Source: Berberis thunbergii (taxonomy: Eukaryota > Streptophyta > Magnoliopsida > Ranunculales > Berberidaceae). Taken from it: a DNA stretch of 64,000 nucleotides. Location: the NCBI GenBank assembly GCA_003290165.1, contig QNQO01000812.1:372001-436000 (forward strand), read 5' to 3'. A program made the position numbers and the translations under genes. The notes beneath the pieces were generated by a model. That model made no database searches and was not told the origin of the DNA. It was given only the letters and a program-made list of their open reading frames with translations. Below, one piece after another: positions 13,301-29,181 of this stretch (positions within the stretch are counted from its first letter, which is position 1; each line of letters starts with the position of its first letter).

Positions 13301-13699
13301 GGGTAGGGTAAAATATTTTAACTTGCAAAGAAAAAGTACTGCAGCTCACTTCCTGACACCATACGATTGTAAGAAGGGAAAAAGTGCATTTGTTCTCCTC
13401 TTTCTGATACCAAATGACTTGTTAACTTAGTGTTAGCGTAAGGAGGTAAACGTGTGAATATTTTTGAATCCATGAGCTTAATAAGCCGTTCAACTTATCT
13501 TTAATTGTTCAGATCCTTGGAAGCGATCTCAAACTTACATTTGATTTGTTTTAATACTTGTCTGCAGCACAACATCCGGTTTCTGCAAGAAATCCTGCAA
13601 AACCGGAAATCAGATTTTTTGGAATGGCTCATCATCATATTGATTGCAGCTGAGATTCTCATCTCTGTGTATGATATAGCCCACAGGTCTGTTTTGTAA
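7324..13699 (+). CDS. RRL: RMND1/DUF155 family protein, RETARDED ROOT GROWTH-LIKE type
   Basis: Seven exons with GT-AG borders and fully consistent phases: 7324-7703, 7789-7903, 8869-9028, 10665-10813, 10904-11055, 12544-12658 and 13568-13699, giving 400 aa. The N-terminus is rich in Ser, Arg and Phe with few acids, as in an organelle-targeting peptide. An acidic run of Glu/Asp follows near residue 110, then the DUF155 core (about 120-370). Recognisable blocks are VVFQYGSIVLFN, LDIDGIRTIGSVLGQSIALD and LKLGLFERSDIAWKDAKYAQ. A C-terminal hydrophobic helix (about residues 377-392) probably anchors it in a membrane. Yeast Rmd1 and human RMND1 are relatives; plant RRG acts in mitochondria and root meristem growth. 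An in-frame ATG at 7267 would add 19 residues. I prefer 7324 because the transit-like peptide then begins directly. Paralogue choice (RRL over RRG) rests on length only. Confidence 0.9.
10272..10299. repeat. Poly-A tract in RRL intron 3
   Basis: A run of 27-28 A residues inside the 1.6-kb third intron. It may be the tail of a decayed retroposon, but no body is recognised upstream. Confidence 0.6.
11612..11773. mobile_element. MITE in RRL intron 5
   Basis: The left end GTCGTGTTTGATCAAGGAAA is matched in inverse by TTTCCTTGGAATCAAACACA near 11750-11770. The next inward blocks (AAATTTGTCATTGAAATTT and AAATTTTCCTCATTAAATTT) also pair. It is a short non-coding foldback inside a 1.5-kb intron. The family is not determined. 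Confidence 0.7.
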
Positions 13700-14239
13700 T
13701 AACTTATCTACAGCATTTTCACGAAGCTGGAGAAGTTGGAATGCAATCAACGCTGGCAGGAGGGCCTGAACTGTTTGATCAATCTATTTATGCTGCTCTT
13801 TGCAGCACATTTTTCAGTTGCATTTTATTCATTCTTAACTACTCCTGTATAATACGGTTAGAAAGGTCTTCGGTGAGCGTAGTATATCGGTTTGTGGAAC
13901 CTGTTTACAAGTTGTACATATATTATAACTTTCCACAAGCAAAGAACCTTGAATTTCAAATGAATGCATGGATATAAGCATATGTTGTGTAATTTCGCTA
14001 TGTGATCTGTGTGCTGAATATGCACTGGACTCGGGAATGTATGCACACATTTCTGACCAGACTTGCTGATTGTGAATTAAATAATCTTTAATAGCATCAA
14101 TTCAAAAAGGCAGCTACTACTCCACACCACTATATGTATTTGTCTTACACCACCATGTTTCCTTTTTTTTTTCTAATCCACACCACCAAAAAATATAAAA
14201 ATAAGCTAACTTTTGACCAATTTAAACCTTTAGTTGAGA
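13700..14239. other. 3' flank of the RRL-like gene
   Basis: Probably contains the 3' UTR. The open frames here are short and unsupported. No other gene is seen. Confidence 0.5.
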
Positions 14240-15850
14240 TTTATTTTCAAATTCATCAAAATACGAAAATTATACTACTCTAAGTTATCTAATAAAAACA
14301 ATTTGAATCACATGAAAATGTTTTGAAATGAGCAAGTTATGGTCATTTTACTAAAGTTGAGTAAATTGATCCTGCAATAAAAATGGGGTAGTATCTCCGA
14401 CTTTCGGTAAACTTATATGCTCGATGGATACCGATTCTCAAGCTTATCAAACATAAAAATTAGGGGTGGGCAATGTCAGTTCGATTCGGTTTTGAGCCCC
14501 AAACCGATTTCATTCGGTTTGCCCAAAACTCAAACCGAAATCGAATTTTGTATTTGTAAACCGATAAATTCGGTTGAACCGAATTTCGGATCGGTTTGAT
14601 TCGGTTGGGCCGAAATTTTGAGCTCAAGCACTTGAAAGAATTTCATTAAAATATGCCCAATTTTTTTACAGACCCAATTTTTTAGCCTAAAATTGAAAAC
14701 TTTGAAAGAATGGGGCGATTCAGTGCAACAGGGTGTACTGGAGTGCATTTGTTGCACTAATCAGGTATTGACACCTACCTGTTATTTAGTTATTTATATA
14801 TATCTAATTAATCGGTCGATTCGGTTATAAATCGGTCGGTTCAAAGCCGTAAACCGATTTTGAATCGTTTATAATCGGTTCGGTTCGGTTTAAATTCTTT
14901 TCTTTGTACTCATATTTCGGTTCGGTTACCGCACCGAATTTGAAAATCGGTTTGGTCGGTTAACCGAATTTAAATCGGTTTTTGCCCACCCATAATAAAA
15001 ATTGTAATACTCTGAGTTAGTTAATAAACAGAATTTGAATCACTATAAAATGTTTTGAAATAAGTAAGTTGTGGTCATTTTACTAAAATTGCGCAAATCC
15101 GTATTGCAATGAAAATGAGGTAGTGTCTCTGACTTTCGGCTAACTTATATACTTGATCGAGGTCGATTCTCAAACTCATCAAAACACTAAAATTGTAGTA
15201 TTTTGAGTTATCTAATAAACATAATTTGAATCACTTTAAAATGTTTTGAAATGATAAAGTTATGATCATTTTATTAAAGTTAAGCAAATTTGTATGGAAG
15301 AAAAAAGGTCAGTTGTCACCCATTCTCATTGGGCAATGCGAGGATTAGTCTTAACTTCACCCAGACCTATACAAATTTGAGTCTAATCCTCGCACAGGTC
15401 TGGGCGAAGTTAAGACTAATCCTCGCATTGCCCAATGCGAATGTGTGAAAACATATTTTTTTCGAACAGATTTGCGTGACTTTAATAAAATGGTCATAAC
15501 AGTTTCATTTCAAAACATTTTTCAAGTGATTTAAATTGTGTTTATTAGATAAACCAAAGTACTATAATTTTCATGTTTTGATGAGCTTGAAAATCGGTCT
15601 CAATCGAGTGTATAACTTGGCCGAAAGTCATGAGACACTACCTTATTTTTATTGCAAGACAAATTTGCGCGACTTTAGTAAAATGACCATAATTTGCTAA
15701 TTTCAAATCATTTTTAAGTGATTCAAATTTTGTTTATTAGATAACTCAAAGTAGTAAAATTTTCGTGTTTTGATGAGCTTGAGAATCAATCTTGATCAAA
15801 CATATAATTTTAACCAATGTTAGGGATAGTACCATATTTTCATAGACAAA
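14240..15850. mobile_element. Foldback structure built from inverted tandem units
   Basis: Each unit of about 190 bp holds, in order, ATCAAAACACTAAAATT, TAGTATTTTGAGTTATCTAA, TTTGAATCAC, AAAATGTTTTGAAAT, GGTCATTTTACTAAA and the GTCTCTGACTTTCGG block. About three units read forward (from 14240, 15004 and 15175) and about two read in inverse (15465-15650 and 15660-15850). A strong hairpin lies at the centre: CATTGGGCAATGCGAGGATT from 15327 pairs with AATCCTCGCATTGCCCAATG ending at 15437. The first forward unit is interrupted by a separate MITE at 14462-14994. No protein is encoded. It resembles foldback elements with repetitive arms. Confidence 0.8.
14462..14994. mobile_element. Mutator-type MITE with GGGTGGGC ends, copy A
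   Basis: Terminal inverted repeats are AGGGGTGGGCA and TTTTTGCCCACCC. The 9-bp target duplication ATAAAAATT is perfect (14453-14461 and 14995-15003). The body is full of CGGTT/AACCG motifs near both ends. It sits inside a unit of the foldback array, so it arrived later. A related copy lies at 21454 in the opposite orientation. Confidence 0.85.
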
Positions 15851-16454
15851 GAGGTGACGGGGCAGTGGTAGTGTTTGATGGAGAAAAGAGGGAGAAATGT
15901 GGCAGTGACATAAGGGAGAGAAGTGGCGGTGGTGATGATGGCAGTTTTGTGATGGAAAAGAGAGGGAATGATGAAAAGAAGGGAAGAAAATAAGATGATA
16001 AAAGGGGAGAAAAGAGAAAATTTTAAATTTTAAATTTTTATTAGTGATGTGGAAGAAAAGTTGCAGTGTGAAAAATTAAGTAAATAATGTGATTGAAGAA
16101 AAATTGACATGATAGCATAAGACAATACCTCACGTGATGCCAAATAATCGCTACCACTAAAAAAAACACACAAATAAAATAAATCATTTTGCCATGCTCT
16201 CCTGTCCCCATTGTGAACGAGCTGGTTTGCTGCTTGAATCTAAATATTTGATAAATTTATTTACTTATTATGTGTCTTTATTTTCGTCTGTAATCCTTTG
16301 GCAATGACCTTATGTCACGCCAAAAAGAGCTTATGTCATGCCGAAAAGATGATCTATAATGACCTTATGCCAAAAAAGAGTCGAGCATAATTCAAATTCG
16401 AAACATTTAAAACCCCACCAAAAAACCAACGACTCCACGTCTGCATCTGAAGAC
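15851..16454. other. Intergenic region before the duplicated peroxidase block
   Basis: Purine-rich and AT-rich DNA with no supported gene. Homology with the second peroxidase copy begins near 16455. Confidence 0.5.
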
Positions 16455-16850
16455 AATGAGCGCGCACTGTGCACCAAAGCCCAAGGTCTTGGACTTTCCA
16501 CGCGTCCAATTAAATCCGAATCAGGCAATTGTTATCCTCCACGTGGCACAATTTCCTTGTCACCTCCAAAGGAAAGGAATCATTTCCATACAATCCGTGT
16601 TCACACTAGCCCACATGTATTTCTGTTGGAATGACATTTATACCCTTACGTTACTGTACAGTTTCGATTCAAAATAAAGGCTCTCTTCGTCAATTTGGAA
16701 ATCAACCAAATCCGTAGAATGTTAGAATCCCGCATATTCAATTATTCACCAACCAGGTATTCGCTTTACAGTCCAGTGGAATCTGAACCGTTCATTCAAG
16801 GGAACTGTAGAGCACCATCTGTAGATCAGACGGTCACAAATGAGCCACTA

Positions 16851-16882
16851 GAAGGTTCGCTGTCCAAAACTTCTATATATAT
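16851..16882 (+). promoter_or_regulatory. Heat-shock-type element and TATA box of peroxidase copy 1
   Basis: GAAGGTTC at 16851 fits the GAAnnTTC heat-shock factor core, and CTTC follows 11 nt later. TATATATATT begins at 16874. Arabidopsis APX1 is known to have a functional heat-shock element, so the arrangement is plausible. A leader intron ends at 17235, eight nt before the start codon. Confidence 0.6.
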
Positions 16883-17243
16883 TATCGTTCTTGTCCATTG
16901 TTGTGCTTGTGTCTTGCTCGTGTTCCGCTTCCTTTTCCGCTTTTTCAGGGGTTTTTTCAACGCGTCTCTCCACACTCGAAGGTCTGCAATGCAAACCTTC
17001 TTCATTTCTCTACTGTTTCGATCATAGTTTAAGCTACAGTGTTGTTGATCGATCTTCGTTTCCGGAGAGCAGTAATGAAGATCGATGGATCGATCGATCA
17101 ATGAACGAAACAAAGTGTTTCAGTGATCGAATCGGTCTTTCAATGAACGATTAGATCGAAGAAATTTCGGTCATGTTTTAAGTGTAGATTTGTTTAAATT
17201 TTACTAATCTGATTTACTTGATGAAAACTTTGCAGTAATAAAC

Positions 17244-21051
<3,808 letters not shown>

Positions 21052-21453
21052 GGCTAGGACGGTTAAGGCCTGCAGCATCGACGGATTTACTTGTTTTGTC
21101 TTCCTTAGTTTTAGGAAAATTCCTAAAATATAGTTGGTGATGATGCTAGAGCTTTTGTTTGTCTTTTTTGTATCTGGGGCCGAATGTGTTGTTGGAGTTC
21201 ATCACTAAGCTATATGCTGTTGGGGGTTAGTCATTTCAAATAACAAAAGTGAGAATATTATGGTTTACCAACCCTAGTATTGATGCATTTTTCTTGCTGC
21301 AGTACCCTCTGTAGACTACTTAATTTTATGTGATGAGTGTAAGATTTAGTAATGGCTCTCACCGCAATAGTCGTTGAATGTTCTTAGTTATAGCTCAAAT
21401 TGTTCTCTTGTTTCATAGTTACATAAATATATGGAGATGGTTACAGATATGTA
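21052..21453. other. 3' flank of peroxidase copy 1
   Basis: Contains the presumed 3' UTR. Similarity with copy 2 continues to about 21240 and then stops. Confidence 0.6.
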
Positions 21454-21891
21454 AGGGTGGGCAAAAATCGATTTAAATTTGGTTAATCGACTGAGCTGAA
21501 ATATGAATAAAATAAAATAATTTAAATCGAACCGGTTATAAATGGTTTGAAATTTGTCTACGATTTTGAATTGACTGATTAATTAGATATAAATAAATAA
21601 ATAAATAAATAACAGGTAGTTGTTAATACATGATTAGTGCAACAAATGCACTGAAGTACTCTCCTTTTTATCAGTTTTCAATTTTGGGCTAAAAATTGGG
21701 TATGTTTTTATAAAAGTTTTTTAGGTGTTTGAGCTTGAAATTTTGGCTCAACTGAACCAATTTGAAATTTGGTTCAACCGATTTTATCGGTTTACAAATA
21801 CAAAATTCGGTTTTGGTTTGAATTTTAAGCAAACTGAATAAAATTGGTTCGGGGCTTAAAATCGAACCGAACCGACATTGCTCACCCCCAT
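21454..21891. mobile_element. Mutator-type MITE with GGGTGGGC ends, copy B (inverted)
   Basis: The ends AGGGTGGGCAA and TTGCTCACCCCC are inverted. The flanking 9-mers AGATATGTA (21445-21453) and AAATATGTA (21892-21900) differ at one base. The interior (ATTAGTGCAACAAATGCACT) matches the reverse complement of the element at 14462, so the two copies lie in opposite orientation. Confidence 0.8.
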
Positions 21892-22039
21892 AAATATGTA
21901 GAGATTGTTACAAATATGGGGATATACAAATATATTTGTTACAGATATATCGGGTAGAAATATATTGGATATTTGGAACATGTTTAACAGCTTATGATAG
22001 AAGTTGTTACGGCTGGAGCTTTTAGTATTTGATAGTTTC

Positions 22040-23400
22040 TAATTCTCCTCATTGAGTTTATCTCCTTGTGTTGAGGTAACATGTTGAGAGTTTGATTTGA
22101 GACCAAATTGACTTGGTCTAACACTTCCCAGCAAGTTGAGCGTCGTGTCTTGGATGGTCAATTTGTTTCGCAGAAATTGAAAACGTGAAGTGCTCAGTTC
22201 CTTAGTGAAAATATCAGTAAGCTGGTCTTTGGTAGATATGAACCGCACATCAAGTTGGCGTCGTGACACTCGTTCTCAAACAAAATGGTAATCAATCTCG
22301 ATATGCTTAGTGCGAGTATGAAATATTGGATTGACTGTTAAATACGTGGCCCTCAAATTGCCGCACTGTAGTCCGTAGTATAGGGGAAGACGAGAAAATG
22401 CAAAGCTCCTTCAACAATGATTCAATCCACATAACCTCAGTAGTGGTAGTGGCTAGCCCTTTATATTCAACTTCGATCTCGATCTTGACACCGTCTTTTG
22501 CTTGCGAGCACTCCAAGAGATTAAGTTGTCACCAAGAAATATACAATAACCAATAGTGGATTGACGATCATTGGGACACCCAGCCTAGTCAGAGTTTGAA
22601 TATGCATGTAGTTGAAGGTTATTGTGGTTGTGTGTTTGAGATAACGCACAATGCGTTTGACAACAACCCAATGATTTTCATTTGGATCATGCATAAATTG
22701 GCAAGGCTTCTTGATTGCCATAGATATGTCGGGTCGAGTAAAAGTCAAATTCTGCAAAACACGTACAACACTTCGATAAAGTGTGGGATCTGAAAATTTG
22801 GAGGCACCGAATTGGGACAATTGAGTTTGAGCTGCAATTGGTGTTTGAATATGCTTCACACCTGCCATCTTTGTTCTTTTTAAGAGATCAATAATATACT
22901 TCTTTTGGGAGAGAAAGATACCAGCAGATGGGGTGGTAATTACTCAATGCCAAGAAAATAATTCAGAGCTCTCAAATCTTTGATAGCAAAAATCGAATTC
23001 AGTTGAGCAATCGACTCATTTATATGTATCATACTAGAACGGTAGAACCAGTGACAATAATATCATCAACATAGATTAAAATATAGAGGGTATATTCAGT
23101 GACAATCTTGATAAAAAAAGTGAAATATTAGCTTTGGAGCCCTCAAAACCGAGATGAACATGATATGTGCTAAGGTTCAACAACAGGACTGAATGTCTTG
23201 TTATAGTCAATACCCTCTCGTTGGTTGAAGCATTTTGTCAATGGATCCATCAACCGTGCGTTTTACTCGAAATACCCGGTTACACCCAAGTGCCATTTTT
23301 AATGAGTGTATTCATTTCATCATCCATAGCACTACGCCAACTAGGATCAATAGATGCTTTAGTGGAGGAAGTTGGTTCTTCAATATCTGCAACCTGCAAG
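22040..23400 (-). pseudogene. Copia reverse transcriptase/RNase H fragment
   Basis: Read on the minus strand, the fragment begins at the Copia RT start (a WRSAMDDEMNTLIKNGTW-type block near 23350). It passes through the FSPVV region, a decayed VDDI region, a DLLKRTKM linker and the RPDIS block (near 22720), and ends in an RNase H piece with QLTDIFTKEL (near 22215). Several stops and frame changes mark it as dead. Gag, protease, integrase and LTRs are absent. Its upstream edge coincides within a few bases with the start of the duplicated peroxidase block at 23403. Confidence 0.88.
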
Positions 23401-23790
23401 GGATGAGCGCGCACTGCGCACCTAAGCCAACGGTCGTGGACTTTTCATGCCGTCCAATCAACTTCAAATCAGCCACTCGTTACCGTCCACGTGGCACAAT
23501 TTCCTTGCCACTCTAAAGGAACATTTCCGTGGGCCTTGCTAGGGAGCGAGGGATCCTCCTCGAGATGCGCATCAGCCCCACGTATTTCTATGGGTATAAC
23601 AGTTTCGATTCAAAGTAAAGGCTCTTTTCGTCAATTTGAAATCAATGAAATCCATAGAATATTGGAATCCCGCATATTCACCTACCAGGAATTCGCTGTA
23701 CAGTCCAATGGAATATGAGTCGTTCATTCAAGGACTCTGACTCTCTGTAGAGCACCATCTGTAGATCAGACGGTCACAAATGAGTCACGA

Positions 23791-23815
23791 GAAGGTTCTC
23801 TGTCCAAAACTTCTT
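23791..23815 (+). promoter_or_regulatory. Promoter of peroxidase copy 2: heat-shock motif kept, TATA box deleted
   Basis: GAAGGTTCTC at 23791 retains the GAAnnTTC core. Where copy 1 has a 17-nt stretch with TATATATATT, copy 2 reads directly AACTTCTTGTCC. TTCT flanks the missing stretch in copy 1, as expected for a deletion between short repeats. Confidence 0.7.
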
Positions 23816-24130
23816 GTCCATTGATGTGCTTGTGTCTTGCTCGCGTTCCGCTTTTGTAGGGTTTTTTTTTCAAGTCGTCTCTCCACACTCGAAGGTCTGC
23901 AATCCAAACCTTCTTCATTTCTATACTGTTTCGATCATAGTTTAAGCTACAGTGTTGTTGATCGATCTTCGTTTCCGGAGAGCAGTAATGAAGATCGATG
24001 GATCGATCGATCAATGAACTAAACAAACTGTTTCAGTGATCGAATCGGTCATTCAATGAACTATTAGATCGAAGAAATTTCGGTCATGTTTTAAGTCTAG
24101 ATACTTGATGAAAACGTTGCAGTAATAAAC

Positions 24131-26338
24131 ATGGTGAAGTGTTACCCAACTGTTAGTGAGGATTACTTCAAAGCGATCGAGAAATGCAAGATGAAGCTCA
24201 GAGCACTGATAGCTGATAAGAACTGTGCTCCTTTGATGCTCCGATTGGCGTACGCTCTTGTTTTACTGAATTCGATCATGTTTTCGTTAATTCGGTCACT
24301 AATTGTGTGTTTTGTTGCAGATGGCACTCTGCTGGGACATTTGATGTGAAGACTAAGACCGGAGGTCCTTTCGGAACCATGAAGAACCCTGCTGAGCTCG
24401 CTCATGGAGCAAACAATGGTCTCGATATTGCAGTCAGGCTTCTTGAGCCAATCAAGGAGCAGTTCCCCACCATCTCTTATGCTGATTTCTCTCAGGTAAT
24501 CTTACTGATGGTGTAATTGATTGAATCATGTGTTTCTTTATGCTTAATTTAGGGTCTGATTGGTGTTTTGATTGTTGATTTTGATCGCAGCTGGCTGGAG
24601 TGGTCGCTGTTGAGGTCACTGGAGGACCTGACGTTCCCTTCCACCCCGGCAGAGAGGTTCGTTAGGCCGAGTGATTGTCTGTGATTTGTATTTGTGTGTT
24701 TTCCGTTTTGCCGATAAGATGATCGATTGTGTTAGCTTTTGTAGAACGCTCGTTGAATAGCTACATTTCAATTAGCCTCAGATCATCAACATCTGTTAGA
24801 ACCATGATCAAATTTTATGATAGTACGCTCAAAGCCTTGCATTTTGTTGCTCCCCAAGTAGTTTGCTCAGCCTGCTCTTCTAAACGGTGCATTAGTGTGA
24901 TGGAAGGGGCTTCAAAGCCTTGGTAGTTAGAATTGCAATTATGGTTTTCACTCTTGGCCGCTTGAAAATACGGTATGAATGAATGTGACCTGTAGCACAT
25001 GTCAGACACCATTGCTTATCTACTATTTATAATCGTGGATGTCAACATAGTCGATTCACTTTGGTGTTTAGCATTTGGTCAGGCCACATTTGTTCCAATG
25101 CCTTTGATGGCCTTAAGGGTTGATAAGCATAGGTTTCTTGAATTTACCTTTCTATTTATTCTTGAAAGGGGTTTTCATAGCTGCCAAGGCTTATGTACCT
25201 TTTAAAGGGTGGACCAAGCTAGTGTGCCTTTTCAAAGGGCGAGCTAAACCTACTACTAGTTGAGCAACAAATTCGTCGTCCCTTGGATGTGTTTTAGTAA
25301 TATTAGATGCAGTGGTTGGCTTCCATAACCGTTGTTGATCAATTAGCTATACTTTTATAATTTTGAAGAGTATGATTTTGATGGGGCAGAAAATTTTCAG
25401 AAATTGTTATTTTCACATACATCCTTGCCTGAAATCAATGAAATAGTCGACTACTGGTGAAACATATGGATGCATTATAAGTCTTGTGATATCTGGAACC
25501 CTAAAAGAAATAGATTGTTTTTGTCCATATTCTTTATTAGGTTAGTTATATTAATCTGTCCTTGAGGACATATGTCTTTTTCTTGTGAAGGATTGATTTG
25601 GTTCTTTACTATTTCAAGCTTTGATTGGCTAGCTATTTAGTTAAGTTCCAACTCTGTAATTCTAAATAGAGCCTATTGTCAGCCTACATGACTTGGAGAA
25701 AGTGTCCCTGTTTGATGTATGTGAACAACCATCAACTAATAAAGTAATTTAAATTTAAATTTGTTTGTTTTTACCTCTTGTTAGTGGTCAATCACTGTTT
25801 GGTACTTGTAAGAGGCACCAATCCTAGGAGATCACACTTTTTGCTATTTACAAGCCTGGTTTAAATCACCGTTTGGTACTTGTAATTTAAATTCTACTGT
25901 GCCTGGTTTGTGCCTGGATGGTATTAGACACATGTTAATGCTGACGTGACATTAGGTAAACATATTAATATGTTGAACAGTAAATATGGGCAAACAGTAA
26001 ACATAGCCGTTCGTCTCCTCCAAACGCACAAGGGTTCCTCATTTTTGAGCCCTAAGCGTTGTTTGGCTATTGTTTTGCAAGCTTTGAAAGTCAGCATATG
26101 TTACTGCCACATCAGCATTAACATGTGCCTGGTACCATCCAGGCACACTCCAGGCACATGGTACCAGGCAGCATAGAAGAGCTCATATACAAGAGCTTGG
26201 TTCGACATTCCCATAAGCAATGGTTTGATGCCTTAGTGGCGGTTGGTGTGACCACTTTGATTTTTCATAGGTGTGACCACTTTGATTTTTCAATTGTATG
26301 AAGAGGTTAGATTTTGCAACCACTTTTAAGTGGCTTAC

Positions 26339-26410
<72 letters not shown>

Positions 26411-28003
26411 TTATTTTTAATTTTTTAACCCTTAACCCTCTCCACCCTGTGCCATCGGCTGGGTTCGAACCCATGATGTGTGATTCTATCCGCCGCACTT
26501 CTACTAAACTTTGGTCCGTTCGCTTACACAAAGCCATTTAATTGACAAAAACAAACAAAATTGTAGTTGCCTCTTCTAGGTTCTGGGACAAAACCATAAA
26601 CATGCTTGTTGTTATCTGTTACTTTTCATATTTTGGTTCTTTTTATTATTATGTTCTTTTTCCCCCTTTGCTTTACTTTTGATAATGTCATGGACGCTGA
26701 TAAAAGCTTTATAATAATCTCAGGACAAGCCCACCCCACCACCAGAAGGCCGTCTTCCTAATCCATCTCTTGGTATGTATTTTTCATTTAACTTTTAATA
26801 TGTTGTTTTAGCTGTGGAATATCTGTTATCCGTTGTCATACTAAGTACTTGGGTATTCACTCTCTCCAGTTGATTGGAAATAGCATATCATTGTATACCA
26901 TCTTTTATGCCTGGTTTCTTTCTATCATCATTGCCATCATCTCCATCCTTCCCTTTATCATCATCATAATCTTTATCATTTTATTTAAGCTTTTTGGATG
27001 ATTACATTTTTCTTGCTATTACACATATTACTTCGATTGTCTCACTTTTGTGTTGAAAAGTGTTGGTTTATTGTTTCTACATAGTTTGACAAGCACATAA
27101 TTAAATCTCCTTTTCTCTGTGTATTTCAGGCAATGATCATCTGAGGGATGTATTCATCAAGCAGATGGGTCTTAGTGACCAGGACATTGTTATACTCTCT
27201 GGCGGACACACCTTGGTATGTTAAGATAAACAAATTTCCTCTGGATCTTTTTAGTTAAAAATTCTTAAGCTATATTTTCTCTGGACTTGGTAACTGATGT
27301 ACATGATTCTATCGTTCTTTTGCAACAGGGAAGGTGCCATAAGGAACGCTCAGGATTTGAGGGCCCATGGACCACCAATCCTCTGATATTTGATAACAGT
27401 TACTTCACGTGAGTGCACATTTTTTTCCAATCAATATCTGCAGATTCTACTTTATGTTATCTTTTTGGTGTTTATTTGAGTTTCTACCTTCTTTTGCTGT
27501 AGTTATCACCATATCTTTTCTCCCTCGTTTTTCATGCCTCTTATTTCAATGTTGGAGTTCAACTTTGCAAATTCATCTAGACTTGGACATAAGTTACCCT
27601 GATGTATAGTTACTAATGTGATGATTGTTTACCCTTTCCACAGTGAGCTCTTGACTGGAGAGAAGAAGGGTCTTCTCCAGCTTCCAACTGACAAGGCTCT
27701 TCTTGAAGATCCCATCTTCCGCCCCCTAGTTGAGAAATATGCAGCGGTGTGTAGTATACCATTTGTGGTTTCTTTTTTTGACCATGTTCAAATAACATTT
27801 GGTAAGTATATGTTCTAATGCGGTTTATTCTCCTTTCAGGACGAGGACACCTTCTTCGCAGATTATGCTGAAGCTCATTTGAAGCTCTCTGAGTTGGGGT
27901 GAGCATGAATTTACTACATTTTTATTAATGTTCAGTTTACTCTTAATATATATAGTAACTGATGTGTTCTGTATTTCTAAATTGCAGATTTGCTGATGCT
28001 TAA
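24131..28003 (+). CDS. Cytosolic L-ascorbate peroxidase, tandem copy 2
   Basis: This paralogue of the gene at 17244 has the same nine-exon structure: 24131-24249, 24321-24495, 24591-24656, 26724-26772, 27130-27215, 27329-27408, 27644-27746, 27840-27898 and 27988-28003. Exon lengths are identical, giving 250 aa. I count 14 amino-acid differences, including L13F, K21M, Y97S, A134P, A158I, E200K, D201G and A230T. All catalytic, haem and ascorbate residues named for copy 1 are kept. Exons are less diverged than introns, so the protein seems to have been constrained. The promoter lacks the TATA box of copy 1, so expression may differ. I see no coding lesion. Confidence 0.96.
26335..26541 (-). mobile_element. 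SINE-like retroposon in intron 3 of peroxidase copy 2
   Basis: Same body and B-box-like GGGTTCGAACCC as the copy at 19365, with an (ATT)n run of about 24 units. It is the duplicated counterpart and not an independent insertion. Confidence 0.6.
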
Positions 28004-29181
28004 GAGTTAAGACTAGGACGATTAAGGCCTGCAGCATCGACGGTTTTGCGCGACAGATTTGCTTGTTTTGTCTTACTTAGTTTAAGGAAAATTCCTAAAA
28101 AATAGTTTGTGATGCTGCTAGAGCTTTTGTTTGTCTTTTTGTATTTGGGACCGAATGTGTTGTGGGAGTTCATCACTAAGCTATATGCTGTTGGGGCTTA
28201 GTCATTTCAAATACAGGAATTCTAGGGGGCAAGGGATGGGTGTAAAAACTAATAAAATGGGGAAATAATAATAATGACATAAAGTTATATAGTTATTCTT
28301 AGAGTTGTGTGTTTGGTAAATTCAAAATTGTTAATCTTGCATGTTAAAATTTCAATCCAAAATTTAATACATGCTCATTTTGTCCCGTTCAGATGTCTAG
28401 ATGAGGTCTATCTTGTCCCGTCCCAATCTCGAACAAATGATATGGGATAGCCATCCCGTCCTGTGCCTGCCCCTAAGTCTCACGCCTCTTACTTAGTAGA
28501 TTCAAAGAAGCAAGCCTAAAAAATGACAATAATTGTATCTCTATCAAGGCATAGTGGAAATGGATGAGCGCGGTTTGCTTTGAGATTAAGCTTATGGGTG
28601 TGGGTTGAGTAGATCTGGTCCTGGACAAGCTGTGAAGTTGAAAACCTAGTAACAGAAATATGAACCACTGAGGCTAGGGTCAAATTTATAGAGGAGCCAA
28701 AAGCAAACTTTTGTCTGTGATGACTGTGTCTAGGATTTGGGGGATCAATCGAAAATGGGGTGTGGTTGAGTCTGATCTAGTAAGGAACCATTGTTAGGAC
28801 CAAAACTTCCAAAGTTTATTATAATGGGATACAAAATTTATTGGGGAGACATTGAAATTGTTGAAAATAGTTTGATTACGCAAATACCAAATAGTCACAA
28901 AAATGACTAAACTAGAAAAACATCACATCAAAATTCCTTACATGGGCTTTAGCAAAATCTCACATGAATTCGAATACTCTCGGAACATAGTGAATGTTGA
29001 GATTTGGGGCAATTCAATTAATAGGGAGAGGAGAAATAAACTAGAATCGAAAAATTATAGGGCAAAGGAAGAAAAAATGAATCACATCTTCCTCCTAGGC
29101 ATGACAAAAAGTGCAACTGTCCTCGATGGGGATATATATCCTAACTAGATTGGCTCTCGTGAAAAACAAATTTTGGCTAAT
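28004..29181. other. 3' flank of peroxidase copy 2 and repeat-like spacer
   Basis: Homology with copy 1 ends near 28215. Beyond this, GGGGGCAAGGGATGGG and CCATCCCGTCC motifs (28225-28470) look like the ends of a decayed MITE. No coding gene is supported. Confidence 0.5.

Noticed and set aside
14240..15850. CRISPR-like spaced repeats
   Set aside because: Units are long, contiguous, inverted and in a plant intergenic region; no spacers or cas genes.
26314..26541. Open frame with poly-Tyr
   Set aside because: Same trinucleotide repeat in the second peroxidase copy.
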